Assembly (NCBI GenBank): GCA_041583135.1
Contig: JBFHGJ010000037.1
Location: forward strand, 1 to 49,907
Source: JABSOG01 sp041583135
Lineage (GTDB): Bacteria > Pseudomonadota > Gammaproteobacteria > Enterobacterales > Alteromonadaceae
Direction of reading: 5' to 3'
Length of the DNA stretch: 49,907 bases
Made by a program: the position numbers and the translations under genes. Positions within the stretch are counted from its first letter, which is position 1, and every line of letters begins with the position of its first letter. The notes under the pieces are model-generated. The model had not been told where the DNA came from, searched no databases, and saw only the letters and a program-made list of their open reading frames with translations. Positions 41,578-49,415 of this stretch are shown piece after piece.

Positions 41578-41832
41578 ATGGCACATAAAAAGGCAGCAGG
41601 TAGTACTCGAAATGGCCGTGACTCTAACGCCAAACGTTTAGGTGTTAAGCGCTTCGGCGGTGAGTCAGTATTGGCGGGTAATATCCTGGTTCGTCAACGT
41701 GGTACTCAGTTCCACGCAGGTGACAACGTTGGTGTAGGTCGTGACCACACATTGTTTGCTTTGGCTTCAGGCAAAGTACAATTCGCGGTTAAAGGCCCTC
41801 ACAACCGTCGCTACGTCAGCATCGTTGAATAA
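41578..41832 (+). CDS. rpmA: 50S ribosomal protein L27
   Basis: 84 residues. It starts MAHKKAAGSTRNGRDS, the conserved N-terminal tail that reaches the peptidyl transferase centre. The N-terminus has no cleavable extension, unlike that in Firmicutes. A terminator follows at 41853-41880. Confidence 0.98.
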   Translation: MAHKKAAGSTRNGRDSNAKRLGVKRFGGESVLAGNILVRQRGTQFHAGDNVGVGRDHTLFALASGKVQFAVKGPHNRRYVSIVE

Positions 41833-41852
41833 TACGTTATTCACTGTTGACG

Positions 41853-41880
41853 AAAAAACCCCGCATTTGCGGGGTTTTTT
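41853..41880 (+). terminator. Rho-independent terminator of rplU-rpmA
   Basis: AAAAAACCCCGC, a 4-base loop (ATTT) and GCGGGGTTTTTT form a perfect symmetric stem with a T run. It separates rpmA from obgE, which must have its own promoter or rely on read-through. Confidence 0.95.
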
Positions 41881-41988
41881 GTATACTAAGGCTTTTATTC
41901 TGTAAGCTGCAAATGAAGTGCTCTTTTGTCAGTATCGCACGGTGCGGTTTTGACCAAAGATTATTGCAATCAAGCGGAGATAGTTCCC

Positions 41989-43152
41989 ATGAAATTTGTA
42001 GATGAAGTTGAGATCCGCGTCGATGCCGGTGATGGTGGTAACGGCGTTGTCAGCTTCAGGCGCGAAAAATACGTTCCAGAAGGTGGCCCTGACGGTGGTG
42101 ACGGCGGTGACGGTGGTGATGTTTATTTGGTGGCCGATGAGGGGCTAAATACACTCATCGACTATCGTTTTGAGCGTTTTCACAAAGCCGAACGTGGTGC
42201 CAATGGCCAGTCGCGTAACAAAACCGGCAAACGCGGTGAAGATCAATTCCTCAAAGTGCCTGTGGGCACGCGTGCCAGTGATGTCGAGACCGGCGAGGTC
42301 ATCGGCGAGGTCACGCAACATAAGCAAAAACTGATGGTTGCCAAAGGTGGCTTTCATGGTTTAGGCAATACGCGTTTTAAAAGCAGTACCAACCGGGCGC
42401 CAAGACAAAAAACCATGGGTACACCAGGTGAGGTGAGAAACCTCAAGCTGGAGCTGATGTTGCTTGCCGATGTTGGTCTGTTGGGCTTTCCAAATGCCGG
42501 CAAATCGACTTTGATCCGTTCGGTATCGGCGGCCAAACCTAAGGTCGCAGATTATCCATTTACCACCTTGGTGCCAAACCTTGGGGTGGTCAGAGCGCAA
42601 GCGCATCAGTCTTTCGTTATTGCCGATATTCCCGGTCTAATTGAAGGCGCTTCTGATGGTGCCGGTCTTGGGATCCGCTTCTTAAAGCATTTATCGCGTT
42701 GTCGTTTGTTATTGCATGTGGTGGATTTGATGCCGGCGGATGGCTCTGATCCGGTAGAAAACGCTCAGACCATTTTGGCAGAACTTGAAAAGTACGATAG
42801 CGACCTGTACAACAAGCCGCGGTGGTTGGTGTTTAACAAAATTGACCTGTTGCTTGAAGAAGAAGTGGAAGAGATCGCCTCAAAGGTTATCGAGTCGCTT
42901 AACTGGCAAGGTCCGGTTCATTATATTTCTGCTCATGCCAAGTTGAATCTTGAGCCTATGTGTTTGGAGATCCTTCAGGCGCTAGAAGAAATGCCCAAAG
43001 AGATGCCCGAGCAAACCGAGCAGAATGTCGAGTTCAAGTGGGACAGCTATCATCGTGATGCGATGAGTGAGGTTGAAGACTTTGACGATGATGATGACGA
43101 CGATGACTTTGATGACGATGATTATGACGTTGAAGTGGTTTATCAGCGTTAA
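41989..43152 (+). CDS. obgE: GTPase ObgE/CgtA
   Basis: A 387-residue Obg GTPase that acts in late assembly of the 50S subunit and in the ppGpp response. The N-terminal glycine-rich Obg fold (FVDEVEIRVDAGDGGNG) precedes the G domain: P-loop GFPNAGKST (G1), G3 DIPGLIEGASDGAGLG, and NKID (G4). The C-terminus is a strongly acidic Asp-rich tail, with a run of eight aspartates followed by FDDDDYD and a short VEVVYQR end. ATG 41989 is chosen because GGAGA lies eight bases upstream; a longer frame from 41926 is not supported. mutT follows after nine bases. Confidence 0.97.
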   Translation: MKFVDEVEIRVDAGDGGNGVVSFRREKYVPEGGPDGGDGGDGGDVYLVADEGLNTLIDYRFERFHKAERGANGQSRNKTGKRGEDQFLKVPVGTRASDVETGEVIGEVTQHKQKLMVAKGGFHGLGNTRFKSSTNRAPRQKTMGTPGEVRNLKLELMLLADVGLLGFPNAGKSTLIRSVSAAKPKVADYPFTTLVPNLGVVRAQAHQSFVIADIPGLIEGASDGAGLGIRFLKHLSRCRLLLHVVDLMPADGSDPVENAQTILAELEKYDSDLYNKPRWLVFNKIDLLLEEEVEEIASKVIESLNWQGPVHYISAHAKLNLEPMCLEILQALEEMPKEMPEQTEQNVEFKWDSYHRDAMSEVEDFDDDDDDDDFDDDDYDVEVVYQR

Positions 43153-43161
43153 GAGGTGGTT

Positions 43162-43551
43162 GTGAGCAAAAAGCACATTCATGTCGCGGTAGGGATAATC
43201 AAGCGCCAAGAGCAGATTTTTTTGACTCGTCGGGCCAAAGATGTTCATCAAGGGGATAAGTGGGAGTTTCCCGGTGGTAAAATTGAGCCGGGTGAAACAG
43301 TTTTTGCGGCCCTTTGTCGTGAACTCAAAGAAGAAATTGGCATTAAGGTCAATCAAGCTGAACCATATTTGGTCGTCAGCCATGAATATCCTGAGTGTCA
43401 CGTCACCTTGGAGTTCGCGTTAGTTGAAGATTTTGACGGAGAACCAAGTGGCTGTGAAGGTCAACAGTCTCAATGGTTTACCTTGCAGGCGCTGGCGCAG
43501 CTTGAGTTTCCACAGGCAAATAAAGTCATTGTGGATAAGTTACTGTCTTAG
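43162..43551 (+). CDS. mutT: 8-oxo-dGTP diphosphatase MutT
   Basis: A 129-residue Nudix hydrolase. The Nudix box GGKIEPGETVFAALCRELKE plus EIGI fits GX5EX7REUXEEXGU. It removes oxidised guanine nucleotides (8-oxo-dGTP) from the pool. GTG 43162 is chosen since AAGAGG lies five bases upstream. In enterobacteria mutT follows secA; here it is placed next to obgE. Copy C of the hairpin repeat begins 6 bp after the stop. Confidence 0.9.
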   Translation: MSKKHIHVAVGIIKRQEQIFLTRRAKDVHQGDKWEFPGGKIEPGETVFAALCRELKEEIGIKVNQAEPYLVVSHEYPECHVTLEFALVEDFDGEPSGCEGQQSQWFTLQALAQLEFPQANKVIVDKLLS

Positions 43552-43557
43552 TATCGA

Positions 43558-43697
43558 CATGCCTGTCGGCAACGTAGGCATGACCGCCACGGAAGGTGGA
43601 AATACTGAATTTTGCCGGGAGCAAAATCAGTGACCGTCCATCCTGGACATCGCCTACGAATGTTCCCTACCACGTAGGCATACCGTCCATCCTGGAC
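43558..43697. repeat. Modular hairpin repeat, copy C
   Basis: Plus-strand order: hairpin CATGCCT/AGGCATG (43558-43582); CCACGGAAGGTGG (43587-43599); hairpin ACTGAATTTTG/CAAAATCAGT (43604-43631); spacer GTCCATCCTGGAC (43636-43648); hairpin CCTACG/CGTAGG (43653-43678); spacer GTCCATCCTGGAC (43685-43697). In reverse orientation its hairpins equal those of copies A and B, but the spacer palindrome differs. Confidence 0.8.
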
Positions 43698-43699
43698 AT

Positions 43700-43735
43700 A
43701 AAAAAGCGCAGAGTGTTGGTGAAACTCTGCGCTTT
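43700..43735 (-). terminator. Terminator of the csrC-like RNA
   Basis: Minus strand: AAAGCGCAGAGT, a 9-base loop, ACTCTGCGCTTTTTT. Confidence 0.92.
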
Positions 43736-44100
43736 AAAACATTCAACTGGTCTTTAAGGCTATTTCCAAGTACCTGATCTCCGTGTCTCCTTTGCCATGC
43801 ATCCTGCGATGAACCCACACATTCGTCAATTTGGCTTTGTGGCTTGCCTGTGCTTTTGGTTATTCTTAATTGTTATGGCTTTCTCACCCTGAGGGGATTT
43901 CACTCCTTAAAACCCGCAAGTTATTTCCAATGGTCCTTAACCATATCCGTATCTGCTGTTTCCATTAAGCAAGTTTGCTATTTCCTTATCGGCATTCCTT
44001 TTCCCTTGAGCAAAATGCGTAATTGATCCAATTACTCGTCGTGCATTAAGTCTTACCATATGCCTATCCGCTTGGCTGGTCGTTCACTTAACTGTGAACA
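43700..44100 (-). ncRNA. csrC: CsrB/CsrC-family regulatory RNA (second copy)
   Basis: A minus-strand transcript of about 400 nt inferred from sequence. It has no ORF, 14 GGA triplets by my count (mostly AAGGA, ATGGA and CGGAT), a 5' hairpin GTTCAC/GTGAAC, and ends in GCGCAGAGT/ACTCTGCGC with a T run. The probable -10 is TAGAAT (44107-44112), which sets the start near 44100. A GacA/UvrY-type box lies 181 bp upstream (44273-44290). It would sequester CsrA alongside the csrB-like RNA. Assignment of the two to CsrB and CsrC is arbitrary. Confidence 0.8.
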
Positions 44101-44272
44101 AGACTCATTCTAAAATGAAATGGCAGTAAATGGCATAAGTGGCGACATACCTGATGTTTTCAAAAAGGATAATAGGATTGCATTTGATTAAATTTTTATT
44201 TATAAAAACAGCAGGTTGTGTTTTTGGCATCAGATTCACTCAAGCATTTCACACAAACCTTTCCTACAACAA

Positions 44273-44290
44273 TGTAAGATATGTCGCAAC
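44273..44290. promoter_or_regulatory. GacA/UvrY box upstream of csrC
   Basis: TGTAAGATATGTCGCAAC resembles the csrB box at 32679 (11 identical leading bases) and matches the GacA half site exactly; the right half is degenerate. Its centre lies about 181 bp upstream of the inferred RNA start. The stretch 44101-44390 has no ORF. Confidence 0.65.
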
Positions 44291-44390
44291 AGCATAAAGG
44301 CTGTTTGCTTTTTCACCAAGGGCCGGTAAATATCAATTCGGTTTCGCTATACAATAGCGTCCTTGCCAACAGATAGTGAGTCATAATGCA

Positions 44391-45137
44391 ATGAGTGCGA
44401 AAACGCAGATATTTAAATGGTCGCGAAAGATCCACAAATGGGCCGGTCTACTGCTTGGTCTTCAGATCTTGTTTTGGATAGTTGGAGGCGTGGTCATGAG
44501 TGTCATTCCAAGTGATATGGTTCACGGTGAGCACTTGGCAAAGCCTTTGGTGCAAAAACAGCCGCTTTTGGCGGCGACTTATTCTGTTGATCTGCTAATC
44601 GCAAAGCAACAAGCGAACATCGACCGCATCGAGTTTACCGACCAGTTGGGGATACCCGTGGTTAAACTCATCACCGATGAGGGCGTAAAATGGTTTAACG
44701 GTCAAACCGGTGAGCCTTTAGCGGCATTAAACGAGGCGCAAATTGCCGATTTGGCGAGAGAAATGTATCAGGGCAACGGCGCGATAGCGGCCATTACCCT
44801 GCTACAACAACTACCGCAAGAAATGGGGAGCGCGAAGGTGCCGATGTGGCAGGTGGTATTTGACGACAATGTTGCGACGACACTATACATTACAACCCAA
44901 GAAGGCCGCTTATTTAAAGTACGAAGTGATATTTGGCGCTTTTACGACTTCTTTTGGATGTTACATATTATGGACTATGACGAACGCAGCGATAGCCATA
45001 ATCCGCTATTGGTGGCGTTTTCTATCTTCGCTTTACTATTTGCGGTCTCTGGCCTCATATTGCTGTTTCAAGTCTTTAAAAAGCGTGATTTTTTGGGTCG
45101 TTCAAAACGACGAAATAAAACACTAAATAAAGCCTGA
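44391..45137 (+). CDS. PepSY-associated membrane protein
   Basis: A 248-residue inner-membrane protein. The first helix follows RKIHKWAGLLLGLQILFWIVGG, the hallmark of the PepSY-TM group, where histidines near the membrane may bind heme. A periplasmic PepSY-like stretch follows (residues about 50-175), then DIWRFYDFFWMLHIMDYDE, which includes two more His-containing motifs, and a second C-terminal helix (SIFALLFAVSGLILLFQVF). Related proteins occur with ferric-siderophore reductases and respiratory genes. ATG 44391 and GTG 44376 are both possible starts. No operon partner. Confidence 0.82.
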   Translation: MSAKTQIFKWSRKIHKWAGLLLGLQILFWIVGGVVMSVIPSDMVHGEHLAKPLVQKQPLLAATYSVDLLIAKQQANIDRIEFTDQLGIPVVKLITDEGVKWFNGQTGEPLAALNEAQIADLAREMYQGNGAIAAITLLQQLPQEMGSAKVPMWQVVFDDNVATTLYITTQEGRLFKVRSDIWRFYDFFWMLHIMDYDERSDSHNPLLVAFSIFALLFAVSGLILLFQVFKKRDFLGRSKRRNKTLNKA

Positions 45138-45277
45138 AAGGGCAATGAATTGTTAACGAAATATAATAAAATGAAGGCTTAAGTAAAGAAATGATGAAAA
45201 CGTGTCATTCATCGCAATTATCTTGCGATTTATCTTTCTGTACCTTGCAATTAGATTTGGAAAAGTTATCATAGGCA

Positions 45278-45345
45278 CGTCTTTTGTTATCTTGAACTTC
45301 AACTTATTCAACCCGCCCTACATCTTGTAGCGGCGGGTTTTTTTT
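45278..45345 (+). ncRNA. Possible small RNA ending in strong terminator
   Basis: TTGCAA (45245-45250), a 16-bp spacer and TATCAT (45267-45272) make a fair sigma-70 promoter. About 70 bp on, ACCCGCC and GGCGGGT with an inner CTACA/TGTAG stem form a hairpin followed by eight T residues (45311-45345). A transcript of about 70 nt is possible. The same hairpin may only be the terminator of the PepSY gene. The gap 45138-45494 also has two short frames without ribosome binding sites. Confidence 0.35.
45311..45345 (+). terminator. Rho-independent terminator
   Basis: Two-tier hairpin ACCCGCC/GGCGGGT and CTACA/TGTAG with a run of T (45338-45345). Active on the plus strand, facing yheU on the minus strand. 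Confidence 0.85.
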
Positions 45346-45494
45346 GCGTTTTTAGAACTGGCTCGGCTAGTGTCCTTTGACATCCGCTGCTAATAACTGC
45401 CAGTAATGTACAGTTAAAGTCAGTCTTAATGGAAAGCCACATAAAAGATGAGTCATCTCTTAACCCTGTGGTAAAAAGGTCTGCGGGCGACGCG

Positions 45495-45713
45495 CTAACC
45501 GTCAAACTGGGTTCTAGGCATAATGTTAACCGTTTCGTGTAGTTCGGAGTACACCAAAACGACTTCTCCACTATCGAGCTGCCTTTTGATATCAGAGACC
45601 TTTTGCGCTAAAGAAACTTCCTGCTCGCCATAATCGGTGCCTTCTTGCAATACGAATGACTCTATGATGTTGTGGAGTGTCTCAGGCGCCAGTTGGTTGT
45701 GGGGAATGATCAT
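45495..45713 (-). CDS. yheU: UPF0270 family protein YheU
   Basis: A 72-residue protein that follows the E. coli YheU pattern (LIESFVLREGTDYGE and ELHETVNIMPRSQF) nearly residue for residue: IIESFVLQEGTDYGEQE and ELHETVNIMPRTQF. Function unknown; structures show a small DNA-binding-like fold. ATG 45713 is preferred because the family starts MIIP. It follows yheT by 14 bp, as in E. coli. Confidence 0.93.
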   Translation of the reverse strand: MIIPHNQLAPETLHNIIESFVLQEGTDYGEQEVSLAQKVSDIKRQLDSGEVVLVYSELHETVNIMPRTQFDG

Positions 45714-45727
45714 TGTTTTATCTATGC

Positions 45728-46714
45728 CTATTGCCAAATTGATTGAATATACTCAGGTGCCCTTTGTTCCAGCCAGAACTGCGGACGCATTGGGTGGGCA
45801 CCCTGTAGAAAGCCGACATGACCTCCGTTACGACTAAGCTCATAGTGTACAAAAGGCGATAACTCCTCCGCTTTGGGTTTCACTTGATGAGTCATAAACG
45901 GGTCGTCGGCGGCATGAATGATCAGCGTCGGTGTCTTAATGTTTCTTAAAAACTGTAAACCGCTGCTTTTGTTGTAATAGTCCTCTGCATCTACAAATCC
46001 ATGTAACGGCCCGGTGATGCGATCATCAAACTCTCTCAAGGTTCTTATCGCGGCAATATCTCGCTGAGTGATTTTCAAGGGAAAGCGCTCTCTCAAATGG
46101 TGCAGTTTTTGCTGCATCGCATTTTTTAGTTTCGCAAGCAAAAATCGCTGATAGACCCGAGAGAAGCGTTTAGAGATCTTTTCAGCACAAGGAGACAGCA
46201 TTAAAGGTGCCGATATGATCACTGCGCTGTCGAGCTGGCTGTCATGACCGCTCTCACCGAGATATTTTGCCAATACGTTGCCCCCTAAAGAAAATCCGAT
46301 AGCAGCCAGAGGCCGTTGTGGGTTTTGCGCCTTGAGCCAACGGATAAAATAGCTGGCGTCTGAGGTTTCACCGCAGTGGTATGCTCGGGGTAGGCGGTTG
46401 GTGGTTTTCCCGCAGCCGCGAAAGTGCATCAACACACATTGCCAGCCATGCTCGGTAACGGCTTTTAACATACCGCTGGCATAAAAGCTGTCGATAGAGC
46501 CGCCCAAGCCGTGAAATAGTACGACCAGGGGCTTGTCGCTGTGATGGTTGGGTTTTTCCGACCAGCAAAGCTCTACAAAATCGCCATCGGGTAGTTCCAA
46601 GATCTCGTCGTAGGTCTTTACTTTGGCACGAAGGCGGTAAAAACGCGGTAAAATTGTTTGCAGGTGAGGATTTCGCATCCACCATGCCGGTTTAAAAGTG
46701 CTCTCGGTGATCAC
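45728..46714 (-). CDS. yheT: Alpha/beta hydrolase YheT
   Basis: A 328-residue alpha/beta hydrolase. The nucleophile is in GFSLGGNVLAKYLGE, the oxyanion strand is VVLFHGLGGS, the acid in IIHAADDPFM and the catalytic His in NGGHVGFLQG. YheT hydrolyses short-chain esters in vitro; the physiological substrate is unknown. The start is GTG with GGAA upstream. Operon with yheU. Confidence 0.93.
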   Translation of the reverse strand: MITESTFKPAWWMRNPHLQTILPRFYRLRAKVKTYDEILELPDGDFVELCWSEKPNHHSDKPLVVLFHGLGGSIDSFYASGMLKAVTEHGWQCVLMHFRGCGKTTNRLPRAYHCGETSDASYFIRWLKAQNPQRPLAAIGFSLGGNVLAKYLGESGHDSQLDSAVIISAPLMLSPCAEKISKRFSRVYQRFLLAKLKNAMQQKLHHLRERFPLKITQRDIAAIRTLREFDDRITGPLHGFVDAEDYYNKSSGLQFLRNIKTPTLIIHAADDPFMTHQVKPKAEELSPFVHYELSRNGGHVGFLQGAHPMRPQFWLEQRAPEYIQSIWQ

Positions 46715-46853
46715 AACTTTATATTCCTTAAATTCCCTTATATATCAGGCCCGTTTGAAATGGTTTGTCGAACGGACATTGATTACGCTGGGTAATTGTA
46801 ACCTAAACAGCCGTTTCACTGGGATGGATCACCCCTTGCAAAATGGTAGGACC

Positions 46854-46868
46854 AGTTTAAACTAAACT
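46854..46868. repeat. Dyad upstream of the Tat/GMC operon
   Basis: AGTTTA-AAC-TAAACT is a perfect 6-bp inverted repeat, 27 bp upstream of the first ATG. It could be an operator. No regulator is predicted for it. Confidence 0.35.
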
Positions 46869-46894
46869 GATATTTTTTCCAAAGGTAAGCGTAT

Positions 46895-47407
46895 ATGGAC
46901 CGTCGAGCATTTCTCAAGACAGGTTTTGTCTATGCCACAGCTGCGGCCGCCGGTGTTAGCCTATATGGTTGCAGCGATTTAGATATTCTTAACGATGAAC
47001 TAATCGACGATGAGGTTACCGTTGCCTTGTCTGCTGTGTTGCCGGTATTTCTTGCAGGTGTATTGCCCAAAGACCCAGCGCAAAGGCAGCAAAAGATAGC
47101 ACGAACCATTGAAGGTATCCGCTTTGCCTTAACGCGTCTACCACCACATACGCTCGATGAGATTAACGATCTGTTCTCTTTGCTGACTTCCCGAGTGGCA
47201 ACACTGGCAATGAGCGGTAGCTTTGCCGAACTGAATGACTTAAGCCATCAGCAAAAAGTCATTTTGATTGAAACTTGGCGCAACAGCTATTTCAGTCTGC
47301 TCAACACCGCTTATGATGGCCTCAAAGAGCTTATCTTTGCCGCCTTTTACGGTAACCCCGACAATTGGACGTTGCTGCAATATCAAAAGCCAAACCTAGG
47401 AGTGTAG
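46895..47407 (+). CDS. Twin-arginine-exported lipoprotein, small subunit of a GMC dehydrogenase
   Basis: 170 residues. The N-terminus MDRRAFLKTGFVYATAAAAG has the Tat motif RRAFLK, followed by a possible lipobox SLYGC. The mature part is helical and resembles the small subunit of gluconate 2-dehydrogenase-type enzymes (TIEGIRFALTRLPPHTLDEI and the WRNSYFSLLNTAYDGLKE stretch). Such subunits are needed for export and membrane delivery of the flavin subunit encoded next. It precedes that gene by one base, so they are translationally coupled. Confidence 0.8.
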   Translation: MDRRAFLKTGFVYATAAAAGVSLYGCSDLDILNDELIDDEVTVALSAVLPVFLAGVLPKDPAQRQQKIARTIEGIRFALTRLPPHTLDEINDLFSLLTSRVATLAMSGSFAELNDLSHQQKVILIETWRNSYFSLLNTAYDGLKELIFAAFYGNPDNWTLLQYQKPNLGV

Positions 47408-47408
47408 A

Positions 47409-49001
47409 ATGATAAATGATCCGATAAAGCAAGGTTTGGCCCGTGGTTGGGATCACATCGACGGCACTACCTTGAGCGCCGATACCACATACCAAGCCGA
47501 TGTGGTTATTGTCGGCTCTGGCGCAGGTGGCGGGATCAGTGCTGAAGAACTGAGTAAAGCCGGGTTTAAAGTCATTGTGGTTGAAATGGGCAGTCTCAAA
47601 TCTTCGAGTGACTTTAAAATGGAAGAACGCAACGCCTATCCCGACCTCTATCAAGAATCGGCGGCGCGACGAACCAAAGACAAAGGTATTGGTATTTTCC
47701 AAGGGCGAACGGTTGGTGGTTCGACAACTGTCAATTGGACGACCTCTATCCGCACGCCCGAGCCGACACAGCAATACTGGCGAGACAAATTTGGCGTCAA
47801 GCTCGATGGTGATGAAGCGTTGGCACCATATTTTGCCAAAGCCGAGCAGCGCCTAAACATACATTCATGGCCTGTGCCGCCAAATGCCAATAATGAGGCG
47901 CTGAAAAAAGGGTGCGAAAAACTCGGTTATGGTTATACAGTCATTAAGCGTAACGTTCATGGTTGCGCCAACCTCGGCTATTGCGGCATGGGATGTCCGC
48001 TAAATGCCAAGCAGTCCATGTTGGTGACAACCATACCTACGGCACTAGACAATAACGCCAAATTAATCAGCAATCTCTACGTTCAAAGGGTCAATTGGCA
48101 AGATGGGCGGGTCAACGCCATTGAAGCGGTGACTACCGACGCTGCTTTTCAGCGCAGAAACAGCGTGAAAGTGACGCTTAAGGCCAAACACTACATATTA
48201 AGTGCCGGCGCCATCGGCACACCGTCAATTCTGATGCGTTCCGATGTGCCTAATCCATCGGGTCGTTTAGGCAAGCATACCTTTTTGCATCCGGTAGTGA
48301 TCTCCGGTGCCCAAATGGCTGAGCCGGTTAATGGCCATAGCGGGGCGCCGCAGTCGATATATTCAGATGAGTTCTTATTTAAAGACGGCGTATCGGGCAG
48401 GGTAGGGTTTAAATTGGAAGTGCCGCCGATACATCCATTGCTGATCGGAAGTAAGCTCATCGGCTATGGCGAGCAACATGCGCAAATGATGACTAAGTTC
48501 AATCACCTGCAAGTACACTTGGCTTTGTTGCGAGATGGTTTCCATCCCCAAAGCCAGGGAGGTAGCGTACAGCTGTCAAAATATGGCGACCCTATTTTAG
48601 ACTATCCACTGACGGACTATTTGTTTGACGGGATGAAGCGGGCAATGTTGACCATGGCCGAGCTGCAATTTGCCGCAGGGGCCAAATCTGTCTTTCCTAT
48701 TCACAAGCAAGCTAAGCAATACCGCTCTTGGCAAGCAACCAAGTCTGCCATCGCTGATTTTCGTTTCGAGAAATATTGGACGACCGTGGTCTCTGCTCAT
48801 GTGATGGGGGGTTGCAATATGGGAGAAGACGAATTGAATTCGGTGGTCGATAGCTTTGGGCGTCACCATCAGTTGGAAAATTTATCTATTTTTGATGGTT
48901 CGGTTTTTCCGACGAGCTTGGGGGCAAACCCGCAATTGTCAATTTATGGCCTCACTTATCGCAATGTTGAGCGCTTGATAAATCGCCTGAAAGCCTTATA
49001 A
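47409..49001 (+). CDS. GMC-family FAD oxidoreductase (dehydrogenase catalytic subunit)
   Basis: A 530-residue flavoprotein. The FAD site begins VVIVGSGAGGGISAEELSKAG, and GRTVGGSTTVNWTTSIRTP is the second GMC motif. GCANLGYCGMGCP is a Cys-rich segment of the long-chain alcohol and sterol oxidase-like group. The catalytic His is in SAHVMGGCNMG and the Asn in GANPQLSIYG. There is no signal peptide, so it would be exported by the Tat pathway as a passenger of the small subunit. The substrate is unknown (alcohol, sugar or sterol). No cytochrome subunit follows in this window. Confidence 0.88.
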   Translation: MINDPIKQGLARGWDHIDGTTLSADTTYQADVVIVGSGAGGGISAEELSKAGFKVIVVEMGSLKSSSDFKMEERNAYPDLYQESAARRTKDKGIGIFQGRTVGGSTTVNWTTSIRTPEPTQQYWRDKFGVKLDGDEALAPYFAKAEQRLNIHSWPVPPNANNEALKKGCEKLGYGYTVIKRNVHGCANLGYCGMGCPLNAKQSMLVTTIPTALDNNAKLISNLYVQRVNWQDGRVNAIEAVTTDAAFQRRNSVKVTLKAKHYILSAGAIGTPSILMRSDVPNPSGRLGKHTFLHPVVISGAQMAEPVNGHSGAPQSIYSDEFLFKDGVSGRVGFKLEVPPIHPLLIGSKLIGYGEQHAQMMTKFNHLQVHLALLRDGFHPQSQGGSVQLSKYGDPILDYPLTDYLFDGMKRAMLTMAELQFAAGAKSVFPIHKQAKQYRSWQATKSAIADFRFEKYWTTVVSAHVMGGCNMGEDELNSVVDSFGRHHQLENLSIFDGSVFPTSLGANPQLSIYGLTYRNVERLINRLKAL

Positions 49002-49045
49002 AGCGGCAAAAATCGACGCTGTTGGTTCAAATACGAAGCAGTCGT

Positions 49046-49082
49046 CGTTTTTTTTCAAAAAAAACAAAAAAAATTGTAATTT
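49046..49082 (+). promoter_or_regulatory. UP-element-like A/T tract of the tRNA operon
   Basis: A 37-bp A/T-rich stretch made of A and T runs lies directly upstream of the -35 box. It fits an UP element that boosts RNA polymerase binding. Confidence 0.6.
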
Positions 49083-49087
49083 AGAGC

Positions 49088-49116
49088 TTGCGCTGAAAAA
49101 ATCATTCGCCTACAAT
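49088..49116 (+). promoter_or_regulatory. Promoter of the tRNA-tufB operon
   Basis: TTGCGC (49088-49093), a 17-bp spacer and TACAAT (49111-49116), followed by a GC-rich discriminator GCGCACC as in stable-RNA promoters under stringent control. The first tRNA begins 20 bp after the -10. Confidence 0.85.
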
Positions 49117-49135
49117 GCGCACCACTTAATGCAGT

Positions 49136-49211
<76 letters not shown>

Positions 49212-49230
49212 TTAATTTACAATTTGTTCA

Positions 49231-49315
49231 GGAGGGGTTCCCGAGTGGTCAAAGGGATCAGACTGTAAATCTGACGGCTCAGCCTTCGCAGGTTCAAATC
49301 CTGCCCCCTCCACCA
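49231..49315 (+). tRNA. tyrU: tRNA-Tyr (anticodon GTA)
   Basis: Acceptor arms GGAGGGG/CCCCTCC, anticodon loop CTGTAAA (GTA), a long variable arm typical of class II tRNAs (GACGGCTCAGCCTTCG region), T-loop TTCAAAT, and encoded CCA (49313-49315). Confidence 0.97.
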
Positions 49316-49329
49316 TTTATTGCGTGCAA

Positions 49330-49403
49330 GCGAGCATCGTATAATGGTATTACCTTAGCCTTCCAAGCTAAAGACGCGGGTTCGATTCCCGCTGCTCGCT
49401 CCA
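49330..49403 (+). tRNA. glyT: tRNA-Gly (anticodon TCC)
   Basis: Acceptor arms GCGAGCA/TGCTCGC, anticodon loop CTTCCAA (TCC), T-loop TTCGATT, encoded CCA (49401-49403). Confidence 0.97.
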
Positions 49404-49415
49404 GGAAGTTAAAGC

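Noticed and set aside
41926..41988. Longer N-terminus for obgE
   Set aside because: The added 21 residues are not part of the Obg fold, and the GGAGA site is placed for ATG 41989.
45191..45274. 27-codon frame (start ATG) in the gap before yheU
   Set aside because: Short, no ribosome binding site, cysteine-rich by chance, and overlapped by the promoter of the possible small RNA.
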